Positions 60,326 to 64,000 of a DNA stretch of 64,000 nt are shown piece by piece. The notes beneath the pieces were generated by a model that saw only the letters and a list, made by a program, of their open reading frames with translations, searched no databases and was not told the origin of the DNA. Position 1 is the first letter of the stretch. Every line of letters begins with the position of its first letter. A program made the position numbers and the translations under genes. Location: positions 310,001 through 374,000 of the forward strand of contig CANMFL010000004.1 of the NCBI GenBank assembly GCA_947497185.1, read 5' to 3'. This DNA comes from an uncultured Paracoccaceae bacterium (GTDB taxonomy: Bacteria > Pseudomonadota > Alphaproteobacteria > Rhodobacterales > Rhodobacteraceae).

Positions 60326-61636
60326 ATGACAAACCTGACTCCCCGCGAAATCGTGTCCGAACTGGACCGCCATATCATCGGCCAAAAAGACGCCAAACGT
60401 GCAGTTGCCGTGGCTCTGCGCAACCGCTGGCGCCGCAATCAACTGTCCGACGATCTGCGCGACGAAGTGTACCCCAAGAACATTCTGATGATCGGGCCCA
60501 CTGGCGTTGGTAAAACCGAAATCTCGCGGCGTCTGGCAAAACTGGCCCGTGCGCCATTTATCAAAGTCGAAGCGACTAAATTTACCGAAGTCGGTTACGT
60601 GGGCCGTGACGTCGAACAGATCATCCGCGATCTGATCGAAGTCGCTATTAACGACACCCGCGACCACATGCGCGAAGACGTCAAAGCGAAAGCACGCGAA
60701 GCCGCAGAAGAGCGCGTGATCACCGCCGTTGCTGGCACCGATGCCCGCGATCAGACCCGCGAGATGTTCCGCCGCAAGCTGAAGTCGGGCGAGTTGGACG
60801 ACACGATTATCGAACTTGAACTCGCCGATAATTCGAACCCCATGGGCGGTTTTGAGGTCCCCGGTCAACCCGGCGCTGGCATGGGCGGCATGATGAACCT
60901 TGGCGATTTATTCGGCAAAATGGGTGGCGGACGCACGGTTAAGAAAAAGATGACCGTCGCCAATAGCTACGACGCTTTAATCGCCGACGAGGCCGACAAG
61001 CTGCTGGATGATGAAAGCGTGACCAAAGCGGCGCTGGCAGCTGTTGAGCAAAATGGCATTGTTTTCCTTGATGAAATCGACAAGGTCTGCGCCAAATCCG
61101 ATGCACGCGGCGCTGATGTGTCCCGTGAAGGTGTGCAGCGCGACCTGTTGCCGCTGATCGAAGGAACTACCGTTTCCACGAAACACGGCCCGATCAAAAC
61201 CGATCACATCCTGTTCATTGCATCCGGCGCGTTCCACGTCGCAAAACCATCCGATCTGTTGCCGGAATTGCAAGGCCGCTTGCCGATCCGCGTTGAATTG
61301 CGGGCGCTGACCGAAGAGGACTTCATCCGCATCCTGACCGAAACCGACAACGCGCTGACGCTGCAATACACAGCGCTGATGGCGACCGAACAAGTCACCG
61401 TGTCATTCGATCCCGAAGGCATCGCCGCACTCGCCAAAATCGCTGCCGAAGTGAATGAGTCCGTGGAAAACATCGGCGCACGGCGTTTGTACACCGTGAT
61501 GGAACGTGTCTTCGAAGACCTATCGTTCAACGCACCAGACAAAGCGGGCGATGAAATTGTGGTCGACGCTGCCTTTGTCGAAGAACATCTTGGCGAACTT
61601 AGCCGCTCTACAGACGTTAGCCGCTACGTGCTTTAG
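60326..61636 (+). CDS. hslU: ATP-dependent protease ATPase subunit HslU
   Basis: 436 residues. [21 protein letters not shown] is Walker [10 protein letters not shown] Walker B, and [15 protein letters not shown] and [18 protein letters not shown] are sensor and C-terminal motifs. The I-domain between them is glycine/methionine-rich ([20 protein letters not shown] in part). It unfolds substrates for HslV. The C terminus DVSRYVL has the hydrophobic tail needed to dock into HslV. Confidence 0.95.
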   Translation: MTNLTPREIVSELDRHIIGQKDAKRAVAVALRNRWRRNQLSDDLRDEVYPKNILMIGPTGVGKTEISRRLAKLARAPFIKVEATKFTEVGYVGRDVEQIIRDLIEVAINDTRDHMREDVKAKAREAAEERVITAVAGTDARDQTREMFRRKLKSGELDDTIIELELADNSNPMGGFEVPGQPGAGMGGMMNLGDLFGKMGGGRTVKKKMTVANSYDALIADEADKLLDDESVTKAALAAVEQNGIVFLDEIDKVCAKSDARGADVSREGVQRDLLPLIEGTTVSTKHGPIKTDHILFIASGAFHVAKPSDLLPELQGRLPIRVELRALTEEDFIRILTETDNALTLQYTALMATEQVTVSFDPEGIAALAKIAAEVNESVENIGARRLYTVMERVFEDLSFNAPDKAGDEIVVDAAFVEEHLGELSRSTDVSRYVL

Positions 61637-61674
61637 GGCTTTCCATTTCCAAGCTTCAGGTGCAGTTTCCGCGC

Positions 61675-62904
61675 ATGAAGCAAGGCTATATTCAATTCAT
61701 GCGCGAAAACGCACCCTTCCTTGCGACGGGTGCGCTTTTGTCGTTCCTGTCCTCCTTTGGGCAGACGTTTTTCATTGCTGTTTTCGCAGGCGACATTCGC
61801 GCCGAATACAACCTGTCGCATGGCGATTGGGGCCTGCTTTATATGATCGGCACCGCCGCGTCCGCTGTCGCGATGGTGTTCGCGGGCGGGCTCGCCGACA
61901 GGTTTCGCGTGCGTACATTGGGTGTTTCCGTGGCTGTCTTGTTGGCAGCCGCGTGTGTTACCATGGCGTTCAACACCATCACGCTCATCCTGCCGTTTGT
62001 CATCTTTGCGCTGCGTTTCGCTGGCCAGGGCATGATGACCCACACCGCCGTTGTCGCCATGGCCCGCTGGTTCGTCGCCACGCGCGGCAAGGCGCTGGCG
62101 ATTGCGGGCCTCGGATTTATGCTGGCTGAAGCTACGATGCCGCTGACCTTTGTTTGGCTGAAATCGTTCACCGATTGGCGTATGCTTTGGATCGGTGCGG
62201 CCGTGTTTGTTCTCGCGATGATCCCCATATTGATCCGGCTGCTCCGGCTAGAGCGCACGCCGCAATCCGCGATCCAAGAAAATGCCTCACCGGGGATGAA
62301 GGACCACCATTGGACCCGCAAAGACGCGCTACACCATCCGCTGTTCTGGTCGCTGACACCGGCGATCATGTTCTTTCCGGCTTTCGCGACGGCGTTCTGG
62401 TTCCACCAAGTCCACTTTGCCGAAATCAAAGGTTATTCGCACCTCGCGCTTGTCGCCGTGTTCCCAATCGGGACCGCCATTCTGGCCATGTCGACCATTG
62501 CCTACGGCTGGTTAATCGACCGTTTTGGCGCAAAAAACCTGCTGCCGTTTTACCTGCTGCCATTGGTTGCCGCCTTTGTCCTGCATTGGTCAGCGGATAG
62601 TCTGGCGTGGACCGCGTTAGCCGTATGCCTGATGGGTCTCGCGGGCGGGGGGCAATCGACCGTGCTGATGGCGATTTGGTCTGAGTTTTACGGCACCCGT
62701 AACATCGGCTCGATCAAAGCGGCGGCGGCGGCTGTGATGGTCTTAGGTTCTGCAATCGGTCCAGGTTTGTCAGGATGGTTAATCGACATTGGAGTTGGGT
62801 TTGAGCAGCAGATGTTAGGGTACGCCGCCTCGTTCATCTTTGCGATTGCGGTGATGATCGTGCCGTTGCGCCGTGCGTCCGCCGACCTACCGCATCCGGC
62901 GTAA
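61675..62904 (+). CDS. MFS transporter
   Basis: About 409 residues with twelve predicted helices. GGLADRFRVRTLG is the loop 2-3 motif A, and FFIAVFAGDIRAEYNLSHGDWG fits the MFS_1 entry region. LIDRFGAKNLLP marks the matching loop in the second half. The substrate is unknown. An in-frame GTG at 61660 is an alternative start. Its 3' end overlaps the convergent smr gene by 18 bp. Confidence 0.8.
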   Translation: MKQGYIQFMRENAPFLATGALLSFLSSFGQTFFIAVFAGDIRAEYNLSHGDWGLLYMIGTAASAVAMVFAGGLADRFRVRTLGVSVAVLLAAACVTMAFNTITLILPFVIFALRFAGQGMMTHTAVVAMARWFVATRGKALAIAGLGFMLAEATMPLTFVWLKSFTDWRMLWIGAAVFVLAMIPILIRLLRLERTPQSAIQENASPGMKDHHWTRKDALHHPLFWSLTPAIMFFPAFATAFWFHQVHFAEIKGYSHLALVAVFPIGTAILAMSTIAYGWLIDRFGAKNLLPFYLLPLVAAFVLHWSADSLAWTALAVCLMGLAGGGQSTVLMAIWSEFYGTRNIGSIKAAAAAVMVLGSAIGPGLSGWLIDIGVGFEQQMLGYAASFIFAIAVMIVPLRRASADLPHPA

Positions 62905-63471
62905 ATAGACGTAATACGCACCTTGTCCGCCGTGCTTCAGATGCGCAGGCGTGACCTGTAAAATCGCTTGGGACATCGGCGGAAGCGCGAGCCACTGTGG
63001 CACCTGATGCCGCAAAACCCCATTACGCACGGGTATCGCATAGCCTTCGTCGCGTTCTTTGCCTTTGCCGGTGATGACCAATACCAACCGTTTTCCAACT
63101 GCCTGCGCCCCTAGCACAAATGCAACCAATTCGGGGTGCGCTTCGGCCAAAGTCATACCGTGCAGGTCTAGCCGTCCTTCAGGCTTCAGCTTGCCCTTAG
63201 TCATCCGCCCGTAGTTTTTCGCGTCCATATTCACAGGGGCTGACGTCAACCGCGCACCGACGGGTTTCAAAACATCGTTGGGTCGCCGTGGATCAGCCTT
63301 TGCGCCAACCATGAAATCCGCAATCATATCGCGTTCTTTAGGCACAGGTTTCTTCGGTGGCGGGGCAGGCTCAGGCGTTTTGGGACGCTTTGGATCAAGC
63401 GGTTTCATCCGTCCCGCAACGGTGTCCCACAAATCCCGTTCTTCGGGTGAAAGATGCCGAGGTCTACGCAT
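62887..63471 (-). CDS. Smr-domain protein
   Basis: 194 residues. The N-terminal half is a basic, Pro-rich linker (PEPAPPPKKPVPKERD). The C-terminal Smr domain begins at LDLHGMTLAEAHPEL and includes LVLVITGKG and the AHLKHGGQGAYYV end. Smr domains act on DNA or RNA as nicking or endonuclease modules. The ATG overlaps the mltA stop by one base (TAATG), so the two are coupled. Confidence 0.87.
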   Translation of the reverse strand: MRRPRHLSPEERDLWDTVAGRMKPLDPKRPKTPEPAPPPKKPVPKERDMIADFMVGAKADPRRPNDVLKPVGARLTSAPVNMDAKNYGRMTKGKLKPEGRLDLHGMTLAEAHPELVAFVLGAQAVGKRLVLVITGKGKERDEGYAIPVRNGVLRHQVPQWLALPPMSQAILQVTPAHLKHGGQGAYYVYLRRMR

Positions 63472-64000
63472 TATTCGATAAGTTCAGGCGGAAGTTTCGC
63501 AAAAGCGCGTTGGATCGGTAGCAGCACAACGATACGCCCTGTGTCCTTGATCCGGCCTGCATCCAGACCAGCCTGATCACCCGTACCAAAGAAAATATCA
63601 GCGCGCTGCGCCCCTTTGATCGCGGAACCGGTGTCTTGCGCGATCATCAAACGGTTCAACGGATCAGCGCCCTCTTTTTCGATCCAAACAGGTGCGCCAA
63701 GTTTTGTGATCGACGGGTCAACCGCAATAGACCGCATCGTCGTAATGGATCGGTTCATCGCGCCCAGCGGCCCAAGATCGGCGGGGACTTCGCTGACTTC
63801 GCGAAAAAACACATAGCTGTCGTTGACCCACAGTAATTCGCGACCCTCATCGGGGTTCTCATTCACCCAGTTGCGGATCACATCAGCAGACACCTGATGC
63901 GCTTCAAACGTCCCGCGATTGACCAATTCCAAGCCAACAGATGAATACTCACGCCCGTTTTTGCCACCATAGCCGACGCGAATGCTGCTGCCATCGGGCA
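63471..64000 (-). CDS. mltA: Membrane-bound lytic murein transglycosylase A MltA, C-terminal part (5' end outside window)
   Basis: 176 codons are visible, continuous to the right edge; the N terminus is missing. RVGYGGKNGREYSSVGL, AQDTGSAIKGAQRADIFFGTGDQAG (two parts), and GRIVVLLP are MltA/3D-domain motifs; the catalytic Asp lies in QDTGSAIKG. It cleaves peptidoglycan to 1,6-anhydro-MurNAc products at the outer membrane. The AmgK/MurU pair elsewhere in the window would recycle such products after 1,6-anhydro opening. Confidence 0.9.
   Translation of the reverse strand, partial: PDGSSIRVGYGGKNGREYSSVGLELVNRGTFEAHQVSADVIRNWVNENPDEGRELLWVNDSYVFFREVSEVPADLGPLGAMNRSITTMRSIAVDPSITKLGAPVWIEKEGADPLNRLMIAQDTGSAIKGAQRADIFFGTGDQAGLDAGRIKDTGRIVVLLPIQRAFAKLPPELIE

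Noticed and set aside
60146..60868. 240-residue minus-strand frame
   Set aside because: Fully antisense to the membrane protein and hslU, which have clear family motifs.
61839..62429. 196-residue minus-strand frame
   Set aside because: Antisense to the MFS transporter gene; no domain or ribosome site.

Overview
This window looks like a chromosomal segment of a marine alphaproteobacterium of the Rhodobacteraceae (Roseobacter group). The evidence is the redox regulators regB / senC-regA, the run tsaE-amgK-murU-addB-addA-trxA-hslV-hslU, the smr-mltA pair, and RTX/PKD-type secreted proteins without Sec signals. I saw no rRNA, tRNA, CRISPR array, insertion sequence or phage gene.

Positions 1-42,000 form a large exopolysaccharide (EPS) locus of the Wzx/Wzy type with several succinoglycan-type (Exo) relatives. 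It encodes a priming sugar-phosphate transferase (ExoY-like, 36196-36870), a Wzx-like flippase (37201-38661), a Wzy/ligase-like protein (27297-28532), a Wzc-like co-polymerase with a degenerate kinase domain (13582-15906) and an ExoF/Wza-like export protein (15903-17129). It also encodes a GH16 glycanase (17135-18001) and many GT2 and GT4 glycosyltransferases. Decoration genes include four different sulfotransferases, a PIG-L-type deacetylase coupled to a sugar formyltransferase, a GMC-type oxidoreductase and a methyltransferase. A small two-helix protein encoded tail-to-tail with exoY resembles ExoX/SyrA-type EPS repressors. Three large secreted or matrix-type proteins sit at the edges or inside the locus: LamG + sorbosone dehydrogenase + PKD (1-3323), a G8 / beta-helix protein with a 15-bp tandem repeat (24424-27240), and an RTX protein (39694-41868).

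The most striking part is the tightly coupled operon at 4879-9812. It encodes a HAD-UbiA fusion, a GtrA protein, a DprE1-like FAD oxidoreductase and a DprE2-like SDR. Together these match the mycobacterial route to polyprenyl-phosphate-D-arabinofuranose (Rv3806c/Rv3807c, Rv3789, DprE1, DprE2). A GT-C membrane transferase at 30155-31822 carries the motif layout of AftB/TfpW-like arabinofuranosyltransferases. I infer that this organism makes a D-arabinofuranose-containing, sulfated and probably N-formylated extracellular polysaccharide. The DprE1-like enzyme has alanine where the benzothiazinone-reactive cysteine of mycobacterial DprE1 lies.

Positions 42,475-64,000 are core genome. They hold a YfbR-like HD phosphohydrolase, a GNAT, a LysR regulator, a lipoprotein and the RegB / SenC-RegA redox system. 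After these come a PAS protein, tsaE, the AmgK-MurU cell-wall recycling pair, AddBA, thioredoxin, and HslVU separated by an unknown membrane protein. The segment ends with an MFS transporter, an Smr protein and the end of an MltA lytic transglycosylase. Most of these genes run left to right with 4-bp ATGA or similar overlaps, indicating translational coupling.
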